Source of the DNA: Betaproteobacteria bacterium
Lineage (GTDB): Bacteria; Pseudomonadota; Gammaproteobacteria; Burkholderiales; Casimicrobiaceae
Length of the DNA: 32,946 nucleotides
Assembly: GCA_016704895.1 (NCBI GenBank)
Contig: JADIZG010000035.1
Location: 1 to 32,946 of the forward strand
Direction of reading: 5' to 3'
Below the pieces are notes generated by a model. It worked only from the letters and a program-made list of their open reading frames with translations, did not search any database and had not been told where the DNA came from. Both the position numbers and the translations under genes were made by a program. Position 1 is the stretch's first letter. Each line of letters opens with the position of its first letter. Positions 17,065 to 24,641 of this stretch are shown in pieces.

Positions 17065-17706
17065 TCAGTCGCGCGCGCCAGCCCGTTTGAGCCGCTCGAC
17101 CATCGCCTCGTCGTTCCCGCGCTTCGCCCAGTCGAGCGCCGACGCGCCGTTCTCGTTGCGGTGGCTGACGTTCGCGCCGCGCGCGATCAGCAGGATCGAC
17201 GTCGAGTAGCGGTTCTCCCGAACCGCCATCATCAGCGCCGTCGTCCCGTTCGGCGACGTCGCGTTGACGTCGGCGCCCTCGCCCAGCAGCCAGCGAACGA
17301 TCTCCTCGTGCCCCCCCGTCGCCGCGTAGATCAGCGGCGTCCAGCCCGGGCCGTCGACCGCCGCGCCCTTCGCGCGCAGCGCCTTCATGATGCCGAAGTG
17401 GCCGTTGAGCGCCGCGACCATCATCGCGGTGTCGCCAAACCGGTTACGGCGCTCCGGATCGGCCCGCGCGGCGAGCAGCACGTCGACGGTCGCCGGGTTG
17501 CCCGCGCGAGCGGCGGTGATGAGACCCGTGTCCCCGTTCGCGTCGACGCTGTTCGGGTCGATGCCGCGCTTCAGGTAGTCCCGCACGTCGCTCACCTTGT
17601 CGTTCGCGACCGCGAGAAAGTAGTCGGACAGCAGCCCCTGCGCCTTGAGCGGCATCGCCAGGGCGAGGAGGAGGACGGCAAACGGAAGTCGCAGATCAAC
17701 GCGCAT
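17065..17706 (-). CDS. Ankyrin-repeat protein, exported
   Basis: The 213-residue protein has a signal peptide (LPFAVLLLALAMPLKAQG) followed by about five ankyrin repeats (DANGDTGLITAARAGNPATVDVLL, WTPLIYAATGGHEEIVRWLL, GTTALMMAVRENRYSTSILL, NGASALDWAKRGNDEAMVERL). Ankyrin repeats bind proteins; the partner is unknown. Its start overlaps the end of tatD by 11 nt, so it is the last gene of the mltG-tmk-holB-pilZ-tatD operon. It converges on the NlpC/P60 gene with 15 nt between. Confidence 0.9.
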   Translation of the reverse strand: MRVDLRLPFAVLLLALAMPLKAQGLLSDYFLAVANDKVSDVRDYLKRGIDPNSVDANGDTGLITAARAGNPATVDVLLAARADPERRNRFGDTAMMVAALNGHFGIMKALRAKGAAVDGPGWTPLIYAATGGHEEIVRWLLGEGADVNATSPNGTTALMMAVRENRYSTSILLIARGANVSHRNENGASALDWAKRGNDEAMVERLKRAGARD

Positions 17707-18475
17707 CGGGTTCGATCCTGAACAGGTGGAAGTAGTTGGCCGACGTCGCCTCCGCGATCGTCGCGACGTCGACGCCGCGCAGCCGCGCGATCGCCTCGGC
17801 GACGTGGACGACCCACGCCGGCTCGTTCGTGCGCCCGCGGTGCGGCACCGGCGCGAGGTAGGGGCTGTCGGTCTCGATCAGCATGCGCTCGAGCGGCACG
17901 CGGCGCGCGACGTCGTGCAGCGCCGTCGCGTTCCTGAACGACACGATGCCCGAGAACGAGATGTGGAAGCCCAGGTCCATCGCCGCGGCCGCGACGTCCC
18001 AGGTCTCGGTGAAGCAGTGCATGACGCCCCCGACCTCGTGCGCGCGCTCCTCGCGCAGGATCGCGAGCGTGTCGTCGGCCGCGCTCCTCGTGTGCACGAC
18101 GAGCGGCTTGCCCGACTCCCGCGCCGCGCGGATGTGCGTGCGGAACCGCTCGCGCTGCCAGGCGAGGTCGCCGGTGAGCCGGTAGTAGTCGAGGCCGGTC
18201 TCGCCGATCGCGACGACCTTCGGGCGCCCGGCGAGCCCGACGAGCGTCGCGACGTCGGGCTCGACGGTGTCCGGGTAGTCGGGATGCGTGCCGACGGTCG
18301 CATAGAGGTTGGCATGGCCGGTGGCGAGCGCGTGCACGCGCGGCCAGTCGGGCAGGTCGACCGAGATGCAGAGCGCGTGCGTCACCGACGCCGCGCGCAT
18401 CGCGTCGAGCTTCGCGGGCAGGTCGGCCGCGAGCTCGGGGAAGTCGAGGTGGCAGTGGGAGTCGACGAAGGGCAT
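17696..18475 (-). CDS. TatD-family metal-dependent hydrolase
   Basis: TatD/YcfH enzymes are TIM-barrel metal-dependent deoxyribonucleases or related hydrolases. The 259-residue protein has all metal ligands of the family: VDSHCHLDF, IGETGLDYY, VVHTRSA, MHCFTE and IETDSPYLAP. The ATG at 18475 is where family members start, but no ribosome site precedes it: the upstream DNA is the arm of an inverted-repeat element. A TTG at 18559 within that element extends the frame and is a weaker alternative. It follows pilZ as in many proteobacteria. Confidence 0.95.
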   Translation of the reverse strand: MPFVDSHCHLDFPELAADLPAKLDAMRAASVTHALCISVDLPDWPRVHALATGHANLYATVGTHPDYPDTVEPDVATLVGLAGRPKVVAIGETGLDYYRLTGDLAWQRERFRTHIRAARESGKPLVVHTRSAADDTLAILREERAHEVGGVMHCFTETWDVAAAAMDLGFHISFSGIVSFRNATALHDVARRVPLERMLIETDSPYLAPVPHRGRTNEPAWVVHVAEAIARLRGVDVATIAEATSANYFHLFRIEPDAR

Positions 18476-18569
18476 CAGGAGTCGGCTGGCAGTGGGCAGA
18501 AAGGGCGCGGCGGCGGGAAGGCTAGCCGTCGAGCCAACTCGTCGCGCGGTCACTGCCAACTGACTCCTG
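18476..18569. repeat. 94-bp inverted-repeat element between pilZ and tatD
   Basis: Arms at 18476-18494 and 18551-18569 match as inverted repeats at 17 of 19 positions (CAGGAGTCGGCTGGCAGTG type). They enclose 56 bp with a GGCTAGCC palindrome and a further copy of a related GAGCCAACTC motif. It occupies essentially the whole gap. The structure suggests a small non-autonomous or REP-like element, or a large hairpin. Confidence 0.6.
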
Positions 18570-18571
18570 AA

Positions 18572-18949
18572 CTACAGCGTGTGGGTCGGCCTCGACGACG
18601 CGAGCGTCTCGCCCAGTACCTTCTCGATCGTGGCGCGCGCCGCCGCCCCGGTCTCGTCCTGCGTGAACTGGACGCCGATGCCCTGCGTGCGACTGCCCTG
18701 CACGCCCTCGGGCGTGATCCACACCACCTTGCCCTGCACCGCGATCCGGTTCGGGTCGTCCATCAGCGAGAGCAGCATGAACACTTCCTCGCCGAGCACG
18801 TAGGAGCGCGACGTCGGGATGAAGATGCCCCCGCCCTTCAGGAACGGCATGTAGGCCGCGTACAGGGCCGCCTTCTCGCGGATGTTGAGCGACAGCACGC
18901 CCGGGCGGGCGACGCCCGCCGGCGGAATCGCGGTCTTCGGATCGGCCAT
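18572..18949 (-). CDS. pilZ: PilZ-domain type IV pilus protein
   Basis: The 125-residue protein matches canonical PilZ, which is needed for type IV pilus assembly in Pseudomonas and Xanthomonas. The core reads LSLNIREKAALYAAYMPFLKGGGIFIPT, ... LGEEVFMLLSLMDDPNRIAVQGKVVWITP ... GIGVQF. It lacks the RxxxR and D/NxSxxG residues that bind cyclic di-GMP, as canonical PilZ does. It starts 2 nt after holB ends, so the two are coupled. No pil structural genes are in the window. Confidence 0.92.
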   Translation of the reverse strand: MADPKTAIPPAGVARPGVLSLNIREKAALYAAYMPFLKGGGIFIPTSRSYVLGEEVFMLLSLMDDPNRIAVQGKVVWITPEGVQGSRTQGIGVQFTQDETGAAARATIEKVLGETLASSRPTHTL

Positions 18950-18951
18950 CG

Positions 18952-19989
18952 TCAGTCGAAGAGCGCCACGTACCCGGCGAGCAGCCCCTCGACGACCAGG
19001 CGAGGCTGCAGCGGATGCGAGACGTAGGCGCGCTGGAACAGCACCGATCGATGATAGCGGCAAAGGCCGATCCTCGCCACCCGCGGGGCCAGCGACGCCA
19101 TCGCGTCCGCCCGGCCCGGCAGCCGCAGCGGTCGCCCCCCCGCCGACACGCGCGCGAGATCCGCGGTCCACGCGACGAGCGCGTCGAGCGCCGCCGCGAG
19201 CCGGGGCTTGCGCTCGTCCTTGCCGCCGGCCTCGATGCGCGCGCCCATCGCCATCGGCACCAGGCGGTCGGGGCGCGCGAGCGCGTCGAACCACGCGCCT
19301 CGCTCGGCGCGCCCCGCCGGCTCGGCGAGCGCGAGCGCGGCGAGCGGCGCCCCGCCGGACTCCGCGAGCGCCTCGGCCGGGTCGGCCACGCCCTGCGAGC
19401 GCAGCCACGCGAGCGCCTCGTCCTCGGCGGGCCGCGGCGCGTCGACCCGCAGGCAACGGCTCGTCACCGTCGGCATCAGGCGGCCCGGCTGGTGAGAAAC
19501 GAGGACGAGCCTCGTGCCGGCGGGCGGCTCCTCGAGCGTCTTCAGCAGTGCGTTCGCCGCGGCGAGGTTCATCCGTTCGGCGGGCACGATGACGCCGACG
19601 CGCGCGCCGCGCCGGTGCGTCGACACCTGCATGAGCTCGGTGAGCGCGCGCACCTGGTCGATCGCGATCTCCTGCGTGGGCACGCGCTCGCCGTCGTCGT
19701 CGAGCTTGAAGAGGTCGAGCACGCGGAGATCCGGATGCGACCCGGCGGCGACGTAGCCGCAGCCCGCACATTTCCCGCAGGCGAGGCCGTCGGCACGCGG
19801 GGACTCGCACAGCAGCGCCTGCGCGAGGTTGAGCGCGAGGACCTTCTTCCCGAGCCCCGCCGGGCCCGTGATCAGCAGCGCGTGGTGCGCGCGGTCGCGT
19901 TCGCGCAGCGTCTCGACGAGCCACGCGGCCTGCCACGGCAGCGGCGGCGACCACGGCCCGGGACCGCCCGCGACGACGTCGTCGTCCAT
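18952..19989 (-). CDS. holB: DNA polymerase III subunit delta' (HolB part of a tmk-holB reading frame)
   Basis: Delta' is a stator subunit of the sliding-clamp loader. From an internal ATG at 19989 this part is 345 residues (E. coli 334). It shows the AAA+ loop GPAGLGKK, a four-cysteine zinc module (C-x10-C-x2-C-x2-C, ACGKCAGC), the SHPDL motif, and NALLKTLEEPP. This ATG has purine-rich SD-like sequence (GAGGGGAG) just before it. However, no stop codon separates it from the upstream tmk, so the continuous frame 20619-18952 encodes a 555-residue Tmk-HolB product. The sequence at the joint contains TGATG one frame off, the usual coupled stop/start, so a one-base error could explain the fusion. 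Confidence 0.9.
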   Translation of the reverse strand: MDDDVVAGGPGPWSPPLPWQAAWLVETLRERDRAHHALLITGPAGLGKKVLALNLAQALLCESPRADGLACGKCAGCGYVAAGSHPDLRVLDLFKLDDDGERVPTQEIAIDQVRALTELMQVSTHRRGARVGVIVPAERMNLAAANALLKTLEEPPAGTRLVLVSHQPGRLMPTVTSRCLRVDAPRPAEDEALAWLRSQGVADPAEALAESGGAPLAALALAEPAGRAERGAWFDALARPDRLVPMAMGARIEAGGKDERKPRLAAALDALVAWTADLARVSAGGRPLRLPGRADAMASLAPRVARIGLCRYHRSVLFQRAYVSHPLQPRLVVEGLLAGYVALFD

Positions 19990-20619
19990 CACGCTCCCCT
20001 CGAGCAGTCGCGCGAGCTCCGCGCGCACCGCCGACTGCGGCTGCGTCGAATCGACGACGCGGAACCGGCCCGGCTCCGCGATCGCCCGCTCCTGGTAAGC
20101 CGCGCGCACCCGCTCGGCGAACGACGCGCCTTCGCGCTCGAACTTGTCGAGGGTCCGCCCGCCGTTCTGCGCGCGATCGAGGCGCTCGCGCGACACCGCG
20201 ATCGGCACGTCGAACAGGATCGTGAGGTCGGGCTGGCAGTCGCCGTGCACCCACTGCGCGAGCTCGGCGATGCGCGCGCGGTCGACGCCGTGGCCGCCGC
20301 CCTGGTAGGCCCAGGTCGCGTCGGTGAAGCGGTCGCACAGCACCCAGTCGCCGCGCGCGAGCGCCGGACGGATCACGCGCTCGACGTGCTCGCGCCGCGC
20401 CGCGAACATGAGCAGCGTCTCGGTGTCGTGGCACATCGGCTCGTGCAGCAGGAGCCCCCGGAGCGTCTCGCCCAGCGGCGTGCCGCCGGGCTCGCGCGTC
20501 GTCACGACCTCGTGCCCCGCCGCCCGGATCCGGTCGGCGAGGAAGTCGACGTGCGTGCTCTTGCCGGCGCCGTCGATGCCTTCGAGCGTGATGAAGCGGC
20601 CGCGGGTCGGTTCGTTCAT
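19989..20619 (-). CDS. tmk: Thymidylate kinase (N-terminal part of the tmk-holB frame)
   Basis: Tmk phosphorylates dTMP to dTDP. This part is about 208 residues (E. coli 213). It has the P-loop LEGIDGAGKST (Lys20), REPGGTPLGE, the DRFTDATWAYQGGG motif and a lid region. The start is the ATG at 20619 (MNEPTRGRFITLEG), 22 nt after mltG. There is no stop before holB: translation continues LLEGSV into MDDDV. If one G were removed from the GGGG run at 19996-19999, tmk would end at TGA overlapping the holB ATG. The right edge given here assumes that joint. Confidence 0.92.
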
Positions 20620-20641
20620 GGACGTGCACTCTCGACGGCGC

Positions 20642-21655
20642 TCAACGCGCGCCACGCTGGTATTTTGCCACCGCGCGGTTGTGATCCGCGAGGTTGGCCG
20701 AGAATTCGCTCGTTCCGTCGCCGCGCGCGACGAAGTAGAGGTACGGCGAGGCCGGCGGGTCGACGACCGCGTCGATCGCGGCCTGCGACGGCAGCGCGAT
20801 CGGCGTCGGCGGCAGGCCGTCGCGCGTGTAGGTGTTGTACGGCGTGTCGGTCTCGAGGTCGCGCTTGCGCAGGTTGCCGTCGAACCGCTCGCCCATGCCG
20901 TAGATCACCGTCGGGTCGGTCTGCAGGCGCATGCCGCGCTTGAGGCGGTTCACGAACACCGACGCGATCAGCGGGCGGTCGGCCGGCCGGCCGGTCTCCT
21001 TCTCGACGATCGACGCGAGGATCAGCGCCTCGTAGGGCGACGCGAGCGGCAGGCCCGGGGCGCGGCGCGCCCACGCCGCGTCGAGCCGGCCGGCGAGCTG
21101 CCGATGTGCGCGGGCGAGCAGTGCGCGGTCCCCGCTGCCCGCCGCGTAGAAATAGGTGTCGGGGAAGAACTGGCCCTCGAGCGACGGCGCGTCGATCGCG
21201 AGCGCGGCCCTGATCTCGTCCCCCGGGCGCCCCGCGAGCGTGCTCGCGAGCGTGGGCTCGGCGGCGACCCGGCGCAGCAGCTCGGCGGCGGTCGTCCCCT
21301 CGACGAACGTGATCGAGGTCTGCGTCACGTCGCCCTGCGTCAGGCGCGCGAGCAGCGCCACGAGCTCGAGCGGCGGCTCGAATTCGTACTGGCCCGCCTT
21401 GATCGTGCGGTCGACGCCCTTGGCGCGGGCGAGCAGCGTCAGCATCGCCGGGTGCGCGATCACGCCGTCGCCGGCGAGCTTGCGCGCGACCGAGGCGAGC
21501 GTCGCGCCGGGGCGGACCTCGAGCGCGTACGGCGCCGACGGCAACCCGAGCGGACGGCCGAGCCACCACCAGCCGACCGCCGCGGCGACGCCGGCGACGA
21601 CAGCGAGCGCGACGAGCGTGCGCACGGCAAAGCGGAAGACGGAGAATCCGGGCAT
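20642..21655 (-). CDS. mltG: Endolytic murein transglycosylase MltG
   Basis: MltG cleaves nascent glycan strands in the inner membrane and sets peptidoglycan chain length. The 337-residue protein has one N-terminal membrane segment (about residues 10-32), a LysM-like region (LEVRPGATLASVARKLAGDGVI) and the YceG catalytic domain. The catalytic Glu218 lies in ILASIVEKETG, the same residue number as in E. coli, followed by VFVNRLKRGMRLQTDPTVIYG and DTPYNTY. The ATG at 21655 is chosen because upstream codons enter the divergent gspG promoter area. It heads the mltG-tmk-holB-pilZ-tatD operon. Confidence 0.96.
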   Translation of the reverse strand: MPGFSVFRFAVRTLVALAVVAGVAAAVGWWWLGRPLGLPSAPYALEVRPGATLASVARKLAGDGVIAHPAMLTLLARAKGVDRTIKAGQYEFEPPLELVALLARLTQGDVTQTSITFVEGTTAAELLRRVAAEPTLASTLAGRPGDEIRAALAIDAPSLEGQFFPDTYFYAAGSGDRALLARAHRQLAGRLDAAWARRAPGLPLASPYEALILASIVEKETGRPADRPLIASVFVNRLKRGMRLQTDPTVIYGMGERFDGNLRKRDLETDTPYNTYTRDGLPPTPIALPSQAAIDAVVDPPASPYLYFVARGDGTSEFSANLADHNRAVAKYQRGAR

Positions 21656-21699
21656 CGGGCGGAAGGCTCGCCCGCAGGGGGGCGCGACGGCTCCGCGAT

Positions 21700-21705
21700 T
21701 ATAAT
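21700..21705 (+). promoter_or_regulatory. -10 box placed for a leaderless gspG mRNA
   Basis: A perfect TATAAT lies at 21700-21705, leaving exactly 6 nt before the gspG ATG. Initiation 7 nt after the hexamer would start the RNA at the ATG itself. No TTGACA-like -35 is present; the -35 position is a G run. It lies in the 56-nt divergent gap with mltG. Confidence 0.55.
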
Positions 21706-21711
21706 CGTCCC

Positions 21712-22155
21712 ATGCACGACCGCCCCGCCCGCCGGCGCCACGCACGCGGCTTCACGCTGATCGAGATCATGGTCGTCATCGTGATCCTCGGCGTGCTGGC
21801 CGCGCTCGTCGTGCCACGTGTGCTCGACCGCCCCGACGAGGCGCGGCGCGTGGCGGCGAAAGCGGACATCGCGGCGATCGTCGGGGCGCTCAAGCTCTAT
21901 CGCCTCGACAACCAGCGCTACCCGACCGGCGAGCAGGGAATCGGCGCGCTCGTCGCGAAGCCCGAGCTGCCACCGGTGCCCGGCAACTGGAAGCCCGGCG
22001 GCTACCTCGAGAGGCTGCCCAACGACCCGTGGGGACATCCCTACCGCTACCTCAATCCGGGCCTGAAGGGCGAGATCGACGTCTACAGCACCGGCGCCGA
22101 CGGCGAGCCGGGCGGCACCGGGCAGGACGCCGACATCGGATCGTGGGATCCCTGA
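21712..22155 (+). CDS. gspG: Type II secretion major pseudopilin GspG
   Basis: GspG builds the pseudopilus that pushes folded proteins through the outer-membrane secretin. The 147-residue protein has a short basic leader ending RG, then FTLIEIMVVIVILGVLAALVVP, the class III prepilin signature with Glu5. The C-domain carries the typical GEQGIGALV, LPNDPWGHPYRY and DVYSTGADGEPGGTGQDADIGSWD (calcium-binding loop). It is the first gene of the gspG-N operon. Confidence 0.97.
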   Translation: MHDRPARRRHARGFTLIEIMVVIVILGVLAALVVPRVLDRPDEARRVAAKADIAAIVGALKLYRLDNQRYPTGEQGIGALVAKPELPPVPGNWKPGGYLERLPNDPWGHPYRYLNPGLKGEIDVYSTGADGEPGGTGQDADIGSWDP

Positions 22156-22658
22156 CGCCGCGCGGCGCGTTCGGGCGATTGGCCCCCGTCCGGGGTTTCA
22201 CGCTGGTCGAGATCCTCGTCGCGCTCGCGATCGTCGCGATCGCGTCGGGCGCGGCATGGCTCGCGTGGCGCGGCGGCGGCGACGCGGCGCTCCGCCGCGA
22301 GGCGAGCCGCTTCGCCGGGGCGATCGAATACGCCGCGCAGCGCGCGCAATGGCGGCACGAGGACCTCGGCGTGAGCGCGGACGCGGGAGGATGGCGGTTC
22401 TGGCGGCGCGATCGCGAGCGCAACGCGTGGCTCCCGCTCGCCGACGACGACGTGCTCGCCGCGCGGAGACTGCCCGACGGCGTCCGGCTCGAGGCCGCGT
22501 CGCACGCGGGACGCCAGGTCCCGGCCGACACCCTCCTCCCGCTCCGCGCGAGCGGACGCAACGATCCGGCGACGTTCGTGCTCGACGCCGACGGCCGACG
22601 CGTGCGCGTCGACACCGATCCGCTCAACCGCGTCGTCGTCACGACGGTCGAGCCATGA
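22143..22658 (+). CDS. gspH: Type II secretion minor pseudopilin GspH
   Basis: GspH is a minor pseudopilin. The prepilin segment is VRG-FTLVEILVALAIVAIASGAAW, followed by a variable domain. The C-terminus has the usual GspH features (TFVLDADGRRVRVDTDPLNRVVV). No ATG precedes the prepilin segment in frame. A GTG at 22143 (overlapping gspG by 13 nt, 171 residues) or a TTG at 22179 (a typical 6-residue leader) are the possible starts; I keep the longer one. It overlaps gspI by ATGA. Confidence 0.85.
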   Translation: MGSLTPRGAFGRLAPVRGFTLVEILVALAIVAIASGAAWLAWRGGGDAALRREASRFAGAIEYAAQRAQWRHEDLGVSADAGGWRFWRRDRERNAWLPLADDDVLAARRLPDGVRLEAASHAGRQVPADTLLPLRASGRNDPATFVLDADGRRVRVDTDPLNRVVVTTVEP

Positions 22659-23035
22659 GGCCGGGCCGCGCGTCCGGGTTCACGCTCGTCGAGATCCTGG
22701 TCGCGCTCGCGGTCGTCGCGGTCGCGCTCGCCGCGGGCATGCGCGCGCTCGCGCAGTCCGCCGACGGCGCGGGCACGCTGAAGGCGCGGACGCTCGCGAT
22801 GTGGGTCGCGCAGAACCGGATCGCGAACGCGGAGTTCGCGCGCGACCTGCCTCCCGCGGGACGGCGTTCGGGGGACGCCTCGCAGGGCGGCACGGCGTTC
22901 GTCTGGCGAGAGTCCGTCGGCGCGACGCCCAACCCGGCGTTCCGGCGCGTCGACGTCGAGGTGGCGGAAGCCGCCGCCCCCGACTACGTGCTCGCGCGCC
23001 TCACCGGCTACGTCGCCCGCGCGCCCCGCCCATGA
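22655..23035 (+). CDS. gspI: Type II secretion minor pseudopilin GspI
   Basis: GspI is part of the pseudopilus tip complex. The 126-residue protein has leader MRPGRASG, then FTLVEILVALAVVAVALAAG. It continues with the family hallmark MWVAQNRIANAEF. The length is normal for GspI. ATGA overlaps join it to gspH and gspJ. Confidence 0.94.
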   Translation: MRPGRASGFTLVEILVALAVVAVALAAGMRALAQSADGAGTLKARTLAMWVAQNRIANAEFARDLPPAGRRSGDASQGGTAFVWRESVGATPNPAFRRVDVEVAEAAAPDYVLARLTGYVARAPRP

Positions 23036-23619
23036 ATCGCGCCCGCGTCCCCGGCTTCACGCTGATCGAGGTCCTCGTCGCGCTCGCGGTGCTCGCCGTC
23101 TTCGCGACGTTCGCCTGGCGCGCGACCGCGTCGCTCGTCGAGGGCGAGGCGCGCCTCGCCTCGGCAGCGAGACGGTGGCAGCCGCTCGATGCGCTCTACG
23201 CGCGTATCGAGGCCGACGCGCGCGCCGCGGTGCCGCGCGCCGTGCGCGTTCCCGGCGGGCGCGAGCACGCGTGGGCTGGCAGCGTCGACGCGAACGGCCA
23301 GTCGGCGTTCGCGTTCACGCGCGCCGGCGGCGATCCCGCCGAGCCGGGCGCCGAAGGGGTGCGCCTGGGTTACCGGATCAACGGCGGAACAGCGGAGATC
23401 GTCTACTGGCCTAGACTCGATCGCGGCACCGGCGCAGAACCGGTCGCGTACGCGATCGCGGACGGGATCGCGCGGTTCGACGTGCGCTACGCCGACGACG
23501 ACGGCGAGTGGACCGATCGCTGGCCGCCGGACCGGCGCGAGGGCCTGCCGCGTGCGCTCGTCGTCGCCGTCACGCTCGCCGATGGCGCGCAGCTCGAACG
23601 CTTCATCGTGCTGCGATGA
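23032..23619 (+). CDS. gspJ: Type II secretion minor pseudopilin GspJ
   Basis: GspJ is part of the pseudopilus tip complex. The 195-residue protein has leader MNRARVPG then FTLIEVLVALAVLAVFATFAWR, followed by a beta-rich domain with VRLGYRINGGTAEIVYWPR and FDVRYADDDGEWTDRWPP. Both are typical of GspJ. ATGA overlaps join it to gspI and gspK. Confidence 0.94.
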   Translation: MNRARVPGFTLIEVLVALAVLAVFATFAWRATASLVEGEARLASAARRWQPLDALYARIEADARAAVPRAVRVPGGREHAWAGSVDANGQSAFAFTRAGGDPAEPGAEGVRLGYRINGGTAEIVYWPRLDRGTGAEPVAYAIADGIARFDVRYADDDGEWTDRWPPDRREGLPRALVVAVTLADGAQLERFIVLR

Positions 23620-24620
23620 GCGTCGCCGCGACGCCGCGCGGGGGCAATGGAGCGACGGTCGCTCCCGGAGGACGCCTGCGCGCGAAGCCCCGGGTCGGCA
23701 AACGCGCGGACCGCGGGCAACGTCAACGCGGTGCCGCGCTGGTGGTCGCGATGCTCATCGCGGCGATCGCCGCTGCCGTCGCGACGACGCTGTCGGTCGA
23801 CGGCGCGCGCTGGCTGTCGATCGTCGAAGGCCGCCGCGACCACGCGCGTGCGACGTCCCTCGCGACCGCCGGCGTCCAATGGGCGCGGCAGACGATCGAG
23901 GAGGACGCCACGCACGGACCCGTCGACCACCTCGGCGAGCCGTGGGCCATCGCCCTCCCCGCCACGCCGGTCGACGGCGGGACCGTGCAGGGCCGGATCG
24001 AGGACGCGCAGGCGCGGCTCAACGTCAACGCCGTCGCCGGCATCGACGCGGGATCGGGAGTGGCGCGCGAGCGCCTCGCACGCCTGTTCGAGCGTCGCGG
24101 ACTCGATCCCGCGCTCGTCGACGCGATCGCCGATTGGATCGACCCGGACGCGATAGCGCGCGAGCGCGGCGCCGAGGACGCGGCCTACGAGCGTGATCGC
24201 GGCGTCGCCGCGAACGCCCCCCTGACGCGTACGGGCGAGCTCGCCGCCGTTCGCGGCTTCACGCCGGCAACCGTTGCGCGAGTGGCCGGCGAGCTCGCGG
24301 CACTGCCCGCGGACGCCGGCGTCAACGTCAACACGGCGTCGGCGGACGTCCTCACGATCGTCCTGCCCAAGCTCGACGGCGAGGCGATCGCGGCGATCGT
24401 CGCCGCGCGGCGTGAGCGTCCCTACGCGACGATCCAGGACTTCCGCTCGCGGGCGGCACGCGGAACCGGCGTTCCGGACACGACGGGCCTGACCGTCGGC
24501 AGCCGTCATTTCCTCGTGACGGTGGTGGCGCGGCAGGGCGATGCGGTCGTGCGCGCCGAAGCGTTGATCTCGCGCGCGGACCGACGTCCGCCCGAGGTGA
24601 GCTGGCAGGTCCTCGACTGA
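23616..24620 (+). CDS. gspK: Type II secretion minor pseudopilin GspK
   Basis: GspK caps the pseudopilus tip and is the largest minor pseudopilin. The 334-residue protein has the hydrophobic segment G-AALVVAMLIAAIAAAVATTLS without Glu5, as is normal for GspK. It also has the conserved DAQARLNVNAV and two-lobed helix-hairpin region (GVNVNTASADVL, PYATIQDF). The leader before the RG cleavage site is about 39 residues, much longer than usual, and no closer start codon is available in frame. It overlaps gspJ by ATGA. Confidence 0.93.
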   Translation: MSVAATPRGGNGATVAPGGRLRAKPRVGKRADRGQRQRGAALVVAMLIAAIAAAVATTLSVDGARWLSIVEGRRDHARATSLATAGVQWARQTIEEDATHGPVDHLGEPWAIALPATPVDGGTVQGRIEDAQARLNVNAVAGIDAGSGVARERLARLFERRGLDPALVDAIADWIDPDAIARERGAEDAAYERDRGVAANAPLTRTGELAAVRGFTPATVARVAGELAALPADAGVNVNTASADVLTIVLPKLDGEAIAAIVAARRERPYATIQDFRSRAARGTGVPDTTGLTVGSRHFLVTVVARQGDAVVRAEALISRADRRPPEVSWQVLD

Positions 24621-24641
24621 GGCTGGACTAGAATCCACGGG

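Noticed and set aside
18476..18559. N-terminal extension of TatD from a TTG at 18559
   Set aside because: The extension is encoded by the inverted-repeat element and does not match the family, which starts at MPFVDSHCHLDF. The ATG at 18475 is kept.
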